Shown: positions 1-9,316 of the stretch, piece after piece
Layout: every line of letters begins with the position of its first letter
How positions within the stretch are numbered: position 1 is the stretch's first letter
NCBI RefSeq assembly: GCF_007004725.1
Contig: NZ_ML660162.1
Coordinates: 372,001-436,000, forward strand
Source of the DNA: Aliikangiella coralliicola
Lineage (GTDB): Bacteria > Pseudomonadota > Gammaproteobacteria > Enterobacterales > Kangiellaceae
DNA length: 64,000 nucleotides
Direction: 5' to 3'
The notes under the pieces: model-generated
Told to the model about the DNA's origin: nothing
What the model saw: only the letters and a program-made list of their open reading frames with translations
The model's database searches: none
Position numbers and translations under genes: made by a program

Positions 1-799
1 GGTAAACCGCGTTTTCAAGCAGGGGTTGCATCGATAGCGGGGGTACCATAATCTCAAGAGCTTCCCTTTGAATATCTTTTTCTATCAATAGACGATAACC
101 CAAACGAAGTTTTTCTATTGATAAATAGCGCTCAGTATTCTCAAGTTCTTTCGCAAAAGGAATAAGTTCTTGCTTGTTTTCCAGGGTCGCACGAAACAAA
201 TCACTCAAATCTTCTATTGCTGATTCCGCTTTTGCCGGATCAACCCGAGTCAGGCTCGCAATAACATTCATGCTGTTAAATAAAAAGTGCGGTCGAATTC
301 TTGCCTGAAGCGCTTGCAGTCTTGCCGATGCCTCTAACGAGACTTGTTGACGATATTGCTGCAATAAATAAAAATAGCGCAGGACGACTGAACCGATTAA
401 TCCCGCGATAAAAAGATTCCGTATGACCATGTGGCTTTGTGCTTGCTGACCTAAGTCAATTGGCTGTAACCAATACCAACGAATCACAGAAAGACTAAAA
501 ATTAGCGTGGTGACAAGCACAACTAAAAGGCTCAGTATGCCGGAAATCCAGTCACTATAATTTGTCATGTAAGGTCTTAACAAACATAAACAGGCTACGC
601 TGAACAAGCTGACAATCTGGATAGAAATAGAATATAGACCTAACAGATTCCACAATGATGATTGCGGTTGTGCATTCAGAAACGTAAATAGAACAGCGAG
701 CAATTCTCCAGCTAACAACACCAGAAAAACTGACTGAACCTGGCAAAAATCCGGCAGAAAAAAATCACTGTTTTTTAGTTTTGATTGAGGCTCAGACAT
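1..799 (-). CDS. LytS/AlgZ(FimS)-family sensor histidine kinase, partial
   Basis: The reading frame is open from ATG 799 to the window edge, so the C-terminal end lies outside. The N-terminus begins MSEPQSKLKN and reaches an FLPDFC stretch typical of AlgZ/FimS proteins. Four hydrophobic segments follow (about residues 22-42, 60-82, 95-117 and 132-150). The His_kinase motif is RPHFLFNSMN, with the phosphorylatable His at residue 171. Near the edge, PPLSMQPLLENAV is the start of the ATPase N-box. Kinases of this family work with a LytTR response regulator of the AlgR type, which would be expected just downstream, beyond position 1; that is inference. It is a membrane sensor whose ligand cannot be read from the sequence. 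It is divergent from the amidohydrolase gene. Confidence 0.85.
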   Translation of the reverse strand, partial: MSEPQSKLKNSDFFLPDFCQVQSVFLVLLAGELLAVLFTFLNAQPQSSLWNLLGLYSISIQIVSLFSVACLCLLRPYMTNYSDWISGILSLLVVLVTTLIFSLSVIRWYWLQPIDLGQQAQSHMVIRNLFIAGLIGSVVLRYFYLLQQYRQQVSLEASARLQALQARIRPHFLFNSMNVIASLTRVDPAKAESAIEDLSDLFRATLENKQELIPFAKELENTERYLSIEKLRLGYRLLIEKDIQREALEIMVPPLSMQPLLENAVY

Positions 800-1260
800 A
801 AATCGAAAAAAAGACCTTACTCATTTTAGTTTTACTGCAAGATACAAAGCCGGTAAAAGCACAGCTTATTACCGCGCAATCAATCTTGGTTCTTATTGAG
901 ATCTGGAAAACTAAGCACATGCAATCATAGTGAATTCATTACTACTTAATTTTTATTCAGACGACATTAGGCGCTAGCGGCGACAAAACCCTGTTTATAT
1001 TTTTATAATCAGTAAGTTAGTACACAATTAAACATAGCACAAACCACCAGAATGGGAAATTTTACGCGCCACAAATTTTTACGTTGATAGGATTAGTGAA
1101 CCATTTTTATGCCCCAGCGGTATCCACTTGTAAAAAAGCATAACTAATTGACACCGCCCTGACTTAATAAGGCCAACTAAAATTAGAATTCCTTATCCAA
1201 AACAAGTAAAGTCTTTAAACAATGATATTAATAATCCTTTAATTTCGGGAGCAACGCCCT
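800..1260. other. Intergenic region between divergent genes
   Basis: This 461-bp AT-rich stretch must hold the promoters of the kinase (leftward) and the amidohydrolase (rightward). A perfect -35 hexamer TTGACA lies at 1148-1153, but no good -10 stands 16-18 bp downstream, so I do not call a promoter. The sequence GGGAGC just before ATG 1261 is a plausible ribosome binding site. No open reading frame, tRNA or strong terminator was seen. Confidence 0.5.
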
Positions 1261-4200
1261 ATGAAACGCCTGTTAGCAGCGCTATTTTTCGGCTTTCTAT
1301 CTCAGACAACAATAAGTGCCGAAAATGAAGCGGCAGATCCAAAAGCCAACTCAACCCCACCCAAATGGGACGTGAATAATCCGCCAGGAGAAAGTTATCA
1401 GGCAAACATTGATGTCACTGAGGGCACCTGGATGAATCTGACTGTTAGCCCTGATGGAAAATCGATAGTATTTGATCTATTAGGCGATCTTTACAGTTTG
1501 CCGATAACGGGTGGCGAAGCTAAACCACTCACCCACTCTATCGCGTGGGAAATGCAACCACAATTCAGCCCAGATGGAAAACAACTCGCTTTCACTTCAG
1601 ATGCCGGGGGCGGTGACAATATCTGGGTGATGGATGTTGATGGCACTAATGCCCGGCAAGTTACCAAAGAACCTTTTCGGTTACTGAATAGCCCCACCTG
1701 GAGCCCTGATGGAAACTATATCGCGGCGCGTAAACATTTTACATCGAGGCGTTCATTAGGCGCGGGAGAAATCTGGCTTTATCACACCAGTGGTGGAAAA
1801 GGATTACAACTGAATAAACGTCCGAATGATCAAAAAGACCTGGGTGAACCCGCTTTTTCAGCCTCGGGTGAACGAGTATTTTTTTCTCGAGACTCAACGC
1901 CAGGAAAAATATTCGAATACAGCAAAGACTCAAATAAAGTCATTTATGAAATTTTTTCGATCAATCGAATGGATGGAGAAATTCGCAAAGAGGTGTCTGG
2001 ATTTGGCGGCAGTGTCAGACCAACCCCTTCTCCTGACGGACGCTATCTAGCCTTCGTTCGGCGAATTCGCAATCAATCAAGTATATTCCTCAAAGACTTG
2101 ACCAGTGGTAAAGAGTTTCCCGTGTATCAGAAGCTTGATCGAGATATGCAAGAAACCTGGGCAATTCATGGCGTCTATCCGACTCTCGCCTGGACCCCTG
2201 ACAGCGAAAATCTGATCTTCTGGGCCGGCGGGAAAATCATGAACTTAAATCGAACCACTCAAGTGGCCGAAGTGATCCCTTTTCATGTAAAAACCACCAA
2301 ATCAATGCGCAAAGCGGTTAAATTTAAAGTCGATCCTGCGCCGGAGAAGTTTGACACGCAAATGCTACGCTGGGTTCAGGTAAGCCCAGATGGGGACCAG
2401 GTTATTTTCCAAGCATTGGGCCAGCTGTACACTCAAAAACTGCCAAAAGGAAAACCCAAGCGTTTGACCCGGTCGAAAAATGAATTCGAATTCTATCCAT
2501 CATTTTCCGCTGACGGTGACTGGGTCGTGTTTACGACCTGGAACGATCAACGTCAGGGCGCGGTAAAAAAAGTCCGTGCTCGCGGCGGCAAAGCGACACA
2601 ACTGACAAAAACACCAGGAAAATACCTTGCGCCCAGGTTTTCACCGGATGGAGAGCAGGTGGTCTATGAAAAATCTTCCGGCGGACTGATCACCTCACCC
2701 GAATACGATTTAGCAACCGGTATCTACCGAATGGATCAAAAGGGTAACCAATCCGTTCTTATCAGTGAAAACGGCGGCGACCCGTTTTTCGCTAGAAATA
2801 ACCAGCGCATTTATTTCAGCCGTTATTTCGACAAAAAATCCAATCTCGTGAGTGTTGACCTCAATGGAAAAGACGAAATTACCCATGCCTCTGCTAAATT
2901 CGCCACTGAATTTAGTCTATCGCCCAATGAAGATTACCTGGCATTTCGCGAGCGTTACCAACTTTACGTGACTCCGTTTACCTTTGCTGCAAAATCGATA
3001 CAGCTAAATCCAAAAGGCGATAACTTACCGGTATTAAACGTCAGCACCGACGGTGGGCAATATTTATCATGGAGTAAGCAAAAGCTCACGCTTAACTGGT
3101 CACTTGGGAACCAACTTTTTCAACTAGCGATCCCACCAGTAAAAACCTGGAAGGAAGATACAGATCTGCAACACAAAATGACTTCACTAGGGATGCAAAT
3201 CACTAGCGATCAGCCTCGCGGAACTACGCTATTGAGCGGTGCCAAAATTATTACCATGAAGGGCGAACAAGTTATCGAGCAAGGCGACATTTTGATCAGC
3301 GGTAACCGAATTAAAGCCATCGGCCCTAAAGATAGTCTGTCTGTACCTGATAACGCCAAACGAATCGATGTACGCGGCAAAACGATCATTCCGGGAATTG
3401 TTGATGTCCACTGGCACGGCCGTCAGGGTCGCAACCAATTAACCCCTCAACAAAACTGGTATAACCTAGCCACCCTGGCATTTGGCGTGACAACCATTCA
3501 CGATCCGTCGAACAACACAGCAGAAATTTTCTCTGCGGCAGAACTCGCCTCAGCCGGTAAAATTGTTGCGCCGCGCATCTTCTCTACCGGCACTATTTTG
3601 TACGGTGCAGAAGCTTCTATTACCGCGGAAATCGATAGCCTGGATGACGCCACGGGCCATCTGAAACGATTGCAATCGCAGGGTGCTTTTTCTGTTAAAA
3701 GTTATAATCAGCCTCGCCGCGATCAACGTCAGCAGGTACTCGAAGCCGCTCGACAAACCGGTATGATGGTGATGCCCGAAGGTGGATCGACTTTTCAACA
3801 CAATCTCACGATGATAGTCGACGGCCACACCGGCATTGAGCATTCAATTCCACCGGCAGCCGTCTATGATGATGTTAAGCAGCTTTGGTCACAAAGTGAA
3901 ACAGGCTATACACCGACATTAACTGTTGCGTACGGTGGAATCTGGGGAGAACATTACTGGTATCAGCAAAGTGAAGTCTGGAAGCATCCTTTACTATCAA
4001 AATATGTTCCCAAATCAGTGCTTTATCCCCGCTCCATACGCCGTCCAATGGCGCCGGATGAAGATTACAACCACAAGAAAATTGCGACAGTTGCTGCCGA
4101 ATTACAAGATTTGGGAGTAAAGGTTCAGCTGGGTGCCCATGGCCAACGAGAAGGTTTAGGCTCTCACTGGGAAATGTGGATGTTCGCTCAAGGTGGCATG

Positions 4201-4455
4201 ACACCGTTGGAAGTGATTCGCGCCGCTACCATTGACGGTGCAAAATACCTGGGTATGGAGCAACATCTGGGCTCTCTCGAAATCGGCAAACTGGCGGATA
4301 TTGTTGTTCTGGACAAAGATCCACTCGAAGATATTTACTCAACTGACAATGTGTTTATGGTAATGATTAACGGGCGACTCTATGAGAGTAAAACCATGAA
4401 TGAGATTGGCAATCATCCCAAAACCAGGAAACCCTTGTACTTTGAAACACCGTAA
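1261..4455 (+). CDS. Exported amidohydrolase with N-terminal TolB/PD40-type beta-propeller
   Basis: The 1064-residue product starts with a signal peptide (cleavage near TISA-ENE, about residue 20), so it acts in the periplasm or outside the cell. Residues of about 55-640 hold repeated PD40/WD40-like blades with the SPDG signature (for example SPDGKSIVF, SPDGKQLAF, SPDGNYIAA, SPDGRYLAF). From about residue 665 an amidohydrolase domain begins with the usual SGAKIITM beta-strand. It has the metal-binding HWH at residues 717-719, later His residues in IEHSIPP and LGAHGQ, and the closing GKLADIVVLD motif. Such fusions are annotated as amidohydrolases or imidazolonepropionase-like enzymes; the substrate is unknown, possibly a peptide-like amide. 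GGGAGC provides the ribosome binding site. It is monocistronic, followed by a strongly structured intergenic region. Confidence 0.88.
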   Translation: MKRLLAALFFGFLSQTTISAENEAADPKANSTPPKWDVNNPPGESYQANIDVTEGTWMNLTVSPDGKSIVFDLLGDLYSLPITGGEAKPLTHSIAWEMQPQFSPDGKQLAFTSDAGGGDNIWVMDVDGTNARQVTKEPFRLLNSPTWSPDGNYIAARKHFTSRRSLGAGEIWLYHTSGGKGLQLNKRPNDQKDLGEPAFSASGERVFFSRDSTPGKIFEYSKDSNKVIYEIFSINRMDGEIRKEVSGFGGSVRPTPSPDGRYLAFVRRIRNQSSIFLKDLTSGKEFPVYQKLDRDMQETWAIHGVYPTLAWTPDSENLIFWAGGKIMNLNRTTQVAEVIPFHVKTTKSMRKAVKFKVDPAPEKFDTQMLRWVQVSPDGDQVIFQALGQLYTQKLPKGKPKRLTRSKNEFEFYPSFSADGDWVVFTTWNDQRQGAVKKVRARGGKATQLTKTPGKYLAPRFSPDGEQVVYEKSSGGLITSPEYDLATGIYRMDQKGNQSVLISENGGDPFFARNNQRIYFSRYFDKKSNLVSVDLNGKDEITHASAKFATEFSLSPNEDYLAFRERYQLYVTPFTFAAKSIQLNPKGDNLPVLNVSTDGGQYLSWSKQKLTLNWSLGNQLFQLAIPPVKTWKEDTDLQHKMTSLGMQITSDQPRGTTLLSGAKIITMKGEQVIEQGDILISGNRIKAIGPKDSLSVPDNAKRIDVRGKTIIPGIVDVHWHGRQGRNQLTPQQNWYNLATLAFGVTTIHDPSNNTAEIFSAAELASAGKIVAPRIFSTGTILYGAEASITAEIDSLDDATGHLKRLQSQGAFSVKSYNQPRRDQRQQVLEAARQTGMMVMPEGGSTFQHNLTMIVDGHTGIEHSIPPAAVYDDVKQLWSQSETGYTPTLTVAYGGIWGEHYWYQQSEVWKHPLLSKYVPKSVLYPRSIRRPMAPDEDYNHKKIATVAAELQDLGVKVQLGAHGQREGLGSHWEMWMFAQGGMTPLEVIRAATIDGAKYLGMEQHLGSLEIGKLADIVVLDKDPLEDIYSTDNVFMVMINGRLYESKTMNEIGNHPKTRKPLYFETP

Positions 4456-4456
4456 T

Positions 4457-4542
4457 TTTGAACAACACCGAAGGATCAACTAACACCATAGTTGAATAAC
4501 ATTAGCATTCGGTAGCCAGAGCCTGGTTACCGGTTGTTCAAA
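4457..4542. other. Nested inverted repeats forming a possible three-way junction
   Basis: A perfect 10-bp outer stem (TTTGAACAAC at 4457-4466 with GTTGTTCAAA at 4533-4542) encloses two hairpins. One is TCAACTA/TAGTTGA (4476-4482 with 4489-4495). The other is a 10-bp stem with one G-T pair (4510-4519 with 4523-4532). It directly follows the amidohydrolase stop codon. There is no long T-tract, so a simple terminator is not the obvious reading; a 3'-end protective structure is an alternative. Confidence 0.5.
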
Positions 4543-4550
4543 CTTTAAAG

Positions 4551-4611
4551 TTGAGACGCAATTTGTATCATTGTGTCTCAAAAATTCAATATTGAATCAA
4601 TATTATTGATT
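4551..4611. repeat. 12-bp stem hairpin followed by two short AT-rich palindromes
   Basis: TTGAGACGCAAT (4551-4562) pairs with ATTGTGTCTCAA (4570-4581) with one G-T pair and a 7-nt loop. Directly after it come the perfect palindrome TTCAATATTGAA (4585-4596) and AATCAATA-T-TATTGATT (4595-4611). With the preceding element this makes about 155 bp almost wholly of inverted repeats. Confidence 0.5.
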
Positions 4612-4700
4612 ACTTACATTTATCTCCACGGGATGACTGGTTTTCACTTTAGAAAAAAGGTAGTCTGCAAAAATTCATATTCATAAGGTAGCCATACATC

Positions 4701-5060
4701 ATGCGGTATTTGGCATTGTTAAGCCTCTTACTTGTTACAAGTTGTGCTAGAGACACTTCATTATTAAAACAGGCAAATCAGCAAAAGCTTTGTCCCGCCT
4801 TTGAAAAACCCACCTGGCACCCGGTTAACGAGCCGAGTACAGATCCAGATAATTTAATCAGCAAGCAAAAGTTTGCGGTTCTCCCCACACATCAAACACT
4901 TTGGTTTGAAGCCCAAAACAATTATATTGGGCTTTGCATTGTCCCCGGAAATCAAGACAGACGAATGACCCCAGGCTGCGCCACGGCTTACGCCACATAC
5001 GTTAAACAAGGAGATGAGTGGAAGCTGGATGAACAAAAGGTTACTATTTGCCCAAGCTAA
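4701..5060 (+). CDS. Small lipoprotein of unknown function
   Basis: The 119-residue product has a lipoprotein signal peptide ending in LLVTSC, with Cys15 as the likely lipidated residue. It should be membrane-anchored in the periplasm. The mature part holds three further Cys (CPAF, LCIVPG, GCATAY) besides one near the C-terminus (TICPS), so disulfides are likely. I do not recognise a family. AAGGTAG upstream of ATG 4701 is a plausible ribosome binding site. It lies 71 bp before sbcB on the same strand and may or may not be co-transcribed. The product is too small and undistinguished to give a role. Confidence 0.7.
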   Translation: MRYLALLSLLLVTSCARDTSLLKQANQQKLCPAFEKPTWHPVNEPSTDPDNLISKQKFAVLPTHQTLWFEAQNNYIGLCIVPGNQDRRMTPGCATAYATYVKQGDEWKLDEQKVTICPS

Positions 5061-5131
5061 TCTTAATATTTCAATATCGGCACAAATAAGCAGTCGATCA
5101 CTCAGGCGAATAGCGCAGCGGAAATCATAAT

Positions 5132-6568
5132 ATGGAAACTTTTTACTGGTTCGACTTTGAAACTTTTGGTGCTAATCCAGCCCGTGATCGCCCGGCCCAA
5201 TTTGCCGGTATTCGCACCGATATGGATTTCAATATTATTGACGAACCGCTCAACCTGTTTTGCAAACCGGCTGATGATTTCCTGCCCCACCCGGAAGCCT
5301 GTCTTATCACCGGCATTACTCCTCAGCTAGCGCTTGAAAAAGGAATTTGCGAACGCGACTTTTTCAGGCAGATTCACCTTGAGCTTTCGACCCCCGGAAC
5401 ATGTGCCGTTGGTTATAACAGCATTCGATTTGACGACGAGGTCGTTCGTTTTGGCCTGTACCGTAACTTCTTCGATGCTTACACTCGGGAATGGCAAAAC
5501 GGCAACTCTCGCTGGGATATTATTGATATGTTGCGAATGACTCACGCGTTAAGACCGGAGGGAATTAATTGGGTCAAAAACGAAGACGGTAATCCCAGCT
5601 TTCGTCTTGAACAACTTTCTGTCGCCAACAATGTTGAACACGAAAATGCACACGATGCTTTAGCCGATGTCTATGCGACAATTGCCATGGCAAAGCTGGT
5701 TAAAGAGTGCCAGCCCAAACTATTCGACTATCTATTTAAACTAAGAGACAAAAGACAGGTAGCGGCAAAAATTGACCTGATCACCCATCAACCTTTTGTT
5801 CACTGCTCAGCGATGTTAGGGCCACAACATCAATATTGCGCAGTGATGCTGCCGCTGGTAGCGCACCCTACTAATAAAAACAGTGCGATTTGCCTCGACT
5901 TAACCAAACCGATAGATGATTTGTCGTCCATTGACGCTGACACAATTAAACAACGAATTTTCACTCGACAAGATGATTTACCCGAGGGGGTTAATCGACT
6001 ACCCATCAAGGAAGTTCACTACAATAAGTGCCCCGCCGTCGCTCCTTTAAACGTGTTAAGTCAAAAGGTACAAGACAGACTTGGTATCAACGTCGCAGAT
6101 TGTTTGAAAGTTGCTGAATCATTAAAACCTCAGTTACAAGAAATCAAAGGTAAGTTATTAACGGCATACCAGGAAAACCAGTTTGAGCCAATAACCAACC
6201 CTGATTTTGCACTTTATTCTGGCGGCTTTTTCAAGCCATCAGATCGGAACAAAATGGACAAAATTCGAGCGAGCGATTGGGATGCCCTGGCCAACAGTGA
6301 ATTTAATTTTGATGATAAACGCTTACCTGAAATGTTGTTCCGCTATCGTGCACGCAATGCGCCAGACACTTTATCGGAAGCAGAACAAGATAAGTGGCGA
6401 AAGCTCAAACAAGAAAACCTTCTTGATGAGTCATCTGGCTCCACATTGCAATTTAACGATTTAATGAAATCACTAGAATTCCTGCAACAAGACTATGACA
6501 ACGACCGCCAAATATTGGAGGACGTCAAAAATTATGCACTACAACTTGTTGCGACATTAACAGAATAA
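5132..6568 (+). CDS. sbcB: Exodeoxyribonuclease I
   Basis: The 478-residue protein is a full-length ExoI, a processive 3'-5' single-strand DNA exonuclease used in recombination and mismatch repair. The DEDDh catalytic set is visible: Asp8 and Glu10 in WFDFETFG, Asp101 in SIRFDDE, and His174 and Asp179 in AHDALADVYATI. Each is offset by seven from the E. coli numbering I remember. The RDRPAQFAGIRTD stretch is also characteristic. The ExoI C-terminal part (SH3-like and helical extension) follows to the end (RYRARN, DYDNDRQILEDV). The DUF523 gene follows after 39 bp on the same strand, suggesting a two-gene unit. Confidence 0.95.
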   Translation: METFYWFDFETFGANPARDRPAQFAGIRTDMDFNIIDEPLNLFCKPADDFLPHPEACLITGITPQLALEKGICERDFFRQIHLELSTPGTCAVGYNSIRFDDEVVRFGLYRNFFDAYTREWQNGNSRWDIIDMLRMTHALRPEGINWVKNEDGNPSFRLEQLSVANNVEHENAHDALADVYATIAMAKLVKECQPKLFDYLFKLRDKRQVAAKIDLITHQPFVHCSAMLGPQHQYCAVMLPLVAHPTNKNSAICLDLTKPIDDLSSIDADTIKQRIFTRQDDLPEGVNRLPIKEVHYNKCPAVAPLNVLSQKVQDRLGINVADCLKVAESLKPQLQEIKGKLLTAYQENQFEPITNPDFALYSGGFFKPSDRNKMDKIRASDWDALANSEFNFDDKRLPEMLFRYRARNAPDTLSEAEQDKWRKLKQENLLDESSGSTLQFNDLMKSLEFLQQDYDNDRQILEDVKNYALQLVATLTE

Positions 6569-6607
6569 GTAAGCAGAGATCATTGCAGTGACCCCGAAAT
6601 TTAATTA

Positions 6608-7162
6608 ATGGAAAAGTCCATCAATAAAATTCCCATTGGTATTAGCAGCTGTTTGCTGGGTAACAATGTTCGTTACGACGGTGGCCATAAATACGACCGC
6701 TTAATCGTCGACACGTTAAACAAAGAATTTGAGCTAATCGGCTTTTGCCCGGAAGTGGAAATCGGCCTTGGTGTTCCTCGCCCAAAAATTCAGCTTGTTA
6801 ACTTCAATCAAGAGACGCGATGCCTTGATGAGCTAACTAATCAAATTGATTATACCGATCAATTGGCGCAATGTTACGACCAAAATCAATCCTGGCTAAC
6901 GTCGATTAGTGGCTATATATTTAAAACCAAATCGCCAAGTTGCGGCTTGAGTAAAGTGACAACTAAGTATCTTCATAAAGAAACAGAAAATCACATACTA
7001 AAATCTGATGGACGTGGCATATTTGCTAGAACGCTTGTTGAAAGAATACCTGGGCTTCCGGTCATTGAAGAGGATGAGTTTGAACAGGCAGAACGACGAC
7101 AGCAATTTTTATTAGATGTGGTAAAGTATTTTCAATCTTCTAACACAAGTCTAAATAGATAA
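6608..7162 (+). CDS. DUF523 family protein (TudS-like, probable Fe-S protein)
   Basis: The 184-residue protein carries the three conserved cysteines of DUF523: Cys15 in SSCLLG, Cys47 in GFCPEVEIGLG and Cys112 in KSPSCG. In the family member TudS the three conserved Cys ligate a [4Fe-4S] cluster used to desulfurate thiouracil. It has only the DUF523 domain and lacks the DUF1722 part found in E. coli YbgA. The motif VRYDGGHKYD is also typical. A desulfidase or related role on thiolated nucleobases is possible but is an inference from the family. The gene lies 39 bp behind sbcB and probably shares its transcript. Confidence 0.85.
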   Translation: MEKSINKIPIGISSCLLGNNVRYDGGHKYDRLIVDTLNKEFELIGFCPEVEIGLGVPRPKIQLVNFNQETRCLDELTNQIDYTDQLAQCYDQNQSWLTSISGYIFKTKSPSCGLSKVTTKYLHKETENHILKSDGRGIFARTLVERIPGLPVIEEDEFEQAERRQQFLLDVVKYFQSSNTSLNR

Positions 7163-7308
7163 TATTATCTTTAAGAACTAAACATTGTGTCTTTAACTTC
7201 GTACCGAAAGTTCTAAGCTAAATAACATTTACCTTTATCAAAAAGAAATCAGGAGAAATTTGAGCTTTTGAGCATTGAGGAAGACCCAACTGCTCAAATC
7301 CTCCCCAG

Positions 7309-7329
7309 CCCTCCTTTGCAAAAGGAGGG
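7309..7329. repeat. Perfect 9-bp stem hairpin between convergent genes
   Basis: CCCTCCTTT (7309-7317) pairs perfectly with AAAGGAGGG (7321-7329) around a 3-nt loop. It sits between the convergent DUF523 and S9 peptidase genes. The purine/pyrimidine-rich TCCCTCC...GGAGGGA form resembles small dispersed hairpins seen in many gammaproteobacterial genomes. No T-tract follows on either strand, so terminator function is uncertain. Confidence 0.5.
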
Positions 7330-7381
7330 AGTACTACTCTGTACTAACTGGAAATATCTGATTATCCTTAACCAAGTGATT

Positions 7382-9316
7382 TTAACGTAGATATTTATCT
7401 AAGAAAGCTAACGTCCGTTGATAAAACTCTTCACGATTTTTTTCATTGTAAAACCCATGCCCTTCTTTTTCCTTAAACATCCACTCGTAAGGCATTTTTC
7501 TTTCATCCATCGCTTCTTTTAACAAATATGCCTGCTCTGGCGGAACGCGTTTGTCCTCTCCACCGTGAACGATAAAGACGGGAATTTTCAGGTTATCGAT
7601 ATAAGTTAACGGAGACTCTTTTTTTAACAGTTGTTCATCAGAACCATAAACCTTTGCTGCCTGTGCTGCCACAGAATCAACTTCCGAATAGTCGGCCTCT
7701 TCTTCTTGCTCTATTGCATCATATACTCCTGCCGCCGCCACACTACATGAGAATAATTCAGGTTCAATTAATGGTGACATCAACGCAGAGTAGCCACCAA
7801 AACTCCATCCCATAATGCAGGCTTTGTTGTCCTGTATTTGCGGCAGCGACTGCGCCCATTTTGTTCCATCGATAATATCTTGTTGAATCAAACTGCTACG
7901 TTTTCGATAAGCAATTTCTTCGTAATCTTTTCCGTAGCCCCCAGAGCCGCGGTAGTTTACCTGTAATACGGCGTAACCATTATTGGCTAACATCTGGGGC
8001 GTAGTATCAAACCACCAGCGGTCTTGAACTCCGTATGGCCCTCCGTGAACAAAAGTCACTAGAGGCGCTTTTTTTGACAGGTTAATCGGTAACGTCAAAT
8101 AACCGTAAATTGTCTTTCCATCTCTCGATTTAAATTGAATGGGTTTTCTTTCTGCCATTACTGCCGGATCTATCCAACTCTTTGTCCCTATCAAATATGT
8201 AGCCGATTTTTTTTCATTATTAAAAATAAAGTAATTACCAGGATCCTTATCACTATTCGCGAACACTATCATTTCACTCTGATCTCGAGTCCGCGAAGTA
8301 ATTTTGATACTTTTACCGGCAAACGACTTCACCAATTTTGCATGTGTCTTTGCAAAAGCATTAGTTCGGTCTAAATAATGATACTCGACGTGACCTGGCA
8401 TTACTTCAACACCGACAACTGAATTGTTTTCAGGCTCTCTGATTAGAGAAAAAACATCGGCAGTTTCATGATGAAATATTTTATCAATTGCCTTGGTTTT
8501 AAAGTCGTACTCAAAAAGAGCTTCAGTTTTTCCATTAAGATAAGAACTCAAATACAACTTGCGGCCATCTTTGCTAACTGACACGGGGTTATAATTGTTG
8601 AGTTCTTCATCTTGACTAACTTCATCCCAATTACCATCGCGGAAAAAAAACAATCTTTCGCGGCCATCTTTGTCATGACCGTTAGCGGTTACAGGAACAC
8701 CCTCAGCATTTAAAATAACTCTCATATTCCCAAAAGGCGTCCGAGTGATCAAATGTCTACGAGAGGTATAAATATTGAGTTTAACAATCCGCTTTGAGGC
8801 ATCTTGGTCATTGTCCATATGTTGGGAAGAAATAATGATGTGCTCTGGATCATCAGGCAGCATATGAAGGATTTCACCAAAGGCACGCACTGCCCCCTTA
8901 CGCCTGCTCACTCTTGACGCTTTCCCTGTACCTGCCTGGTAACCGAAAATAATCGCTTTTTTTGAGCCATCAAAATTTCCTGCGAAAATCTGGCCGTAAC
9001 TACTCGGCTGCTCAGCCCAGCCCCGTTTTATCACTCTGGTAAATACCAGTCTTTCATTGTTAGCCCAATAATAGTCATCAACATGTTCATTTTTTTTGAA
9101 GCGAAAGAAATTAACCGGCTTCATTGATTCTCGATCAATTACCACAAGAACAGTTTGATCGCGATAAGGCGCCGCGGCTGCAAAGTGCTTTCCGTCAGGA
9201 GAAAGTTTGATACTGTCAAATTCAGCATCTTTTGCAAAATAAGAGAGTGGAATTGGTTTGGCGAAAACCGAACCCGACAACATAATAAAAACAACGGCTA
9301 ATAAACACCTAACCAT
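7382..9316 (-). CDS. Secreted prolyl oligopeptidase-family (S9) peptidase
   Basis: The 644-residue protein begins at ATG 9316, preceded by GGGGAT at ideal spacing; an in-frame TTG at 9331 lacks this. The signal peptide ends near SVFA-KPIP (about residue 19), so it is exported. Residues up to about 390 form a beta-propeller, with the typical SPDGKHFA blade. The C-terminal alpha/beta-hydrolase domain carries the triad Ser505 (GWSFGGYS), Asp588 (GGEDKRVPP) and His620 (EGHGF), the signature of S9 dipeptidyl- or acylaminoacyl-peptidases. It probably trims short peptides in the periplasm. It is transcribed alone, 0.4 kb downstream of the TIGR03545 gene and separated from it by a terminator. Confidence 0.92.
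   Translation of the reverse strand: MVRCLLAVVFIMLSGSVFAKPIPLSYFAKDAEFDSIKLSPDGKHFAAAAPYRDQTVLVVIDRESMKPVNFFRFKKNEHVDDYYWANNERLVFTRVIKRGWAEQPSSYGQIFAGNFDGSKKAIIFGYQAGTGKASRVSRRKGAVRAFGEILHMLPDDPEHIIISSQHMDNDQDASKRIVKLNIYTSRRHLITRTPFGNMRVILNAEGVPVTANGHDKDGRERLFFFRDGNWDEVSQDEELNNYNPVSVSKDGRKLYLSSYLNGKTEALFEYDFKTKAIDKIFHHETADVFSLIREPENNSVVGVEVMPGHVEYHYLDRTNAFAKTHAKLVKSFAGKSIKITSRTRDQSEMIVFANSDKDPGNYFIFNNEKKSATYLIGTKSWIDPAVMAERKPIQFKSRDGKTIYGYLTLPINLSKKAPLVTFVHGGPYGVQDRWWFDTTPQMLANNGYAVLQVNYRGSGGYGKDYEEIAYRKRSSLIQQDIIDGTKWAQSLPQIQDNKACIMGWSFGGYSALMSPLIEPELFSCSVAAAGVYDAIEQEEEADYSEVDSVAAQAAKVYGSDEQLLKKESPLTYIDNLKIPVFIVHGGEDKRVPPEQAYLLKEAMDERKMPYEWMFKEKEGHGFYNEKNREEFYQRTLAFLDKYLR

Noticed and set aside
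555-746. 63-codon minus-strand frame in the first kilobase
   Set aside because: It is a shadow of the sensor kinase gene, whose correct frame runs open from 799 to the window edge.
1148-1183. Perfect -35 hexamer TTGACA before the amidohydrolase gene
   Set aside because: No -10 hexamer is found at 16-18 bp; TAATAA is too near (11 bp) and TAAAAT too far (24 bp).
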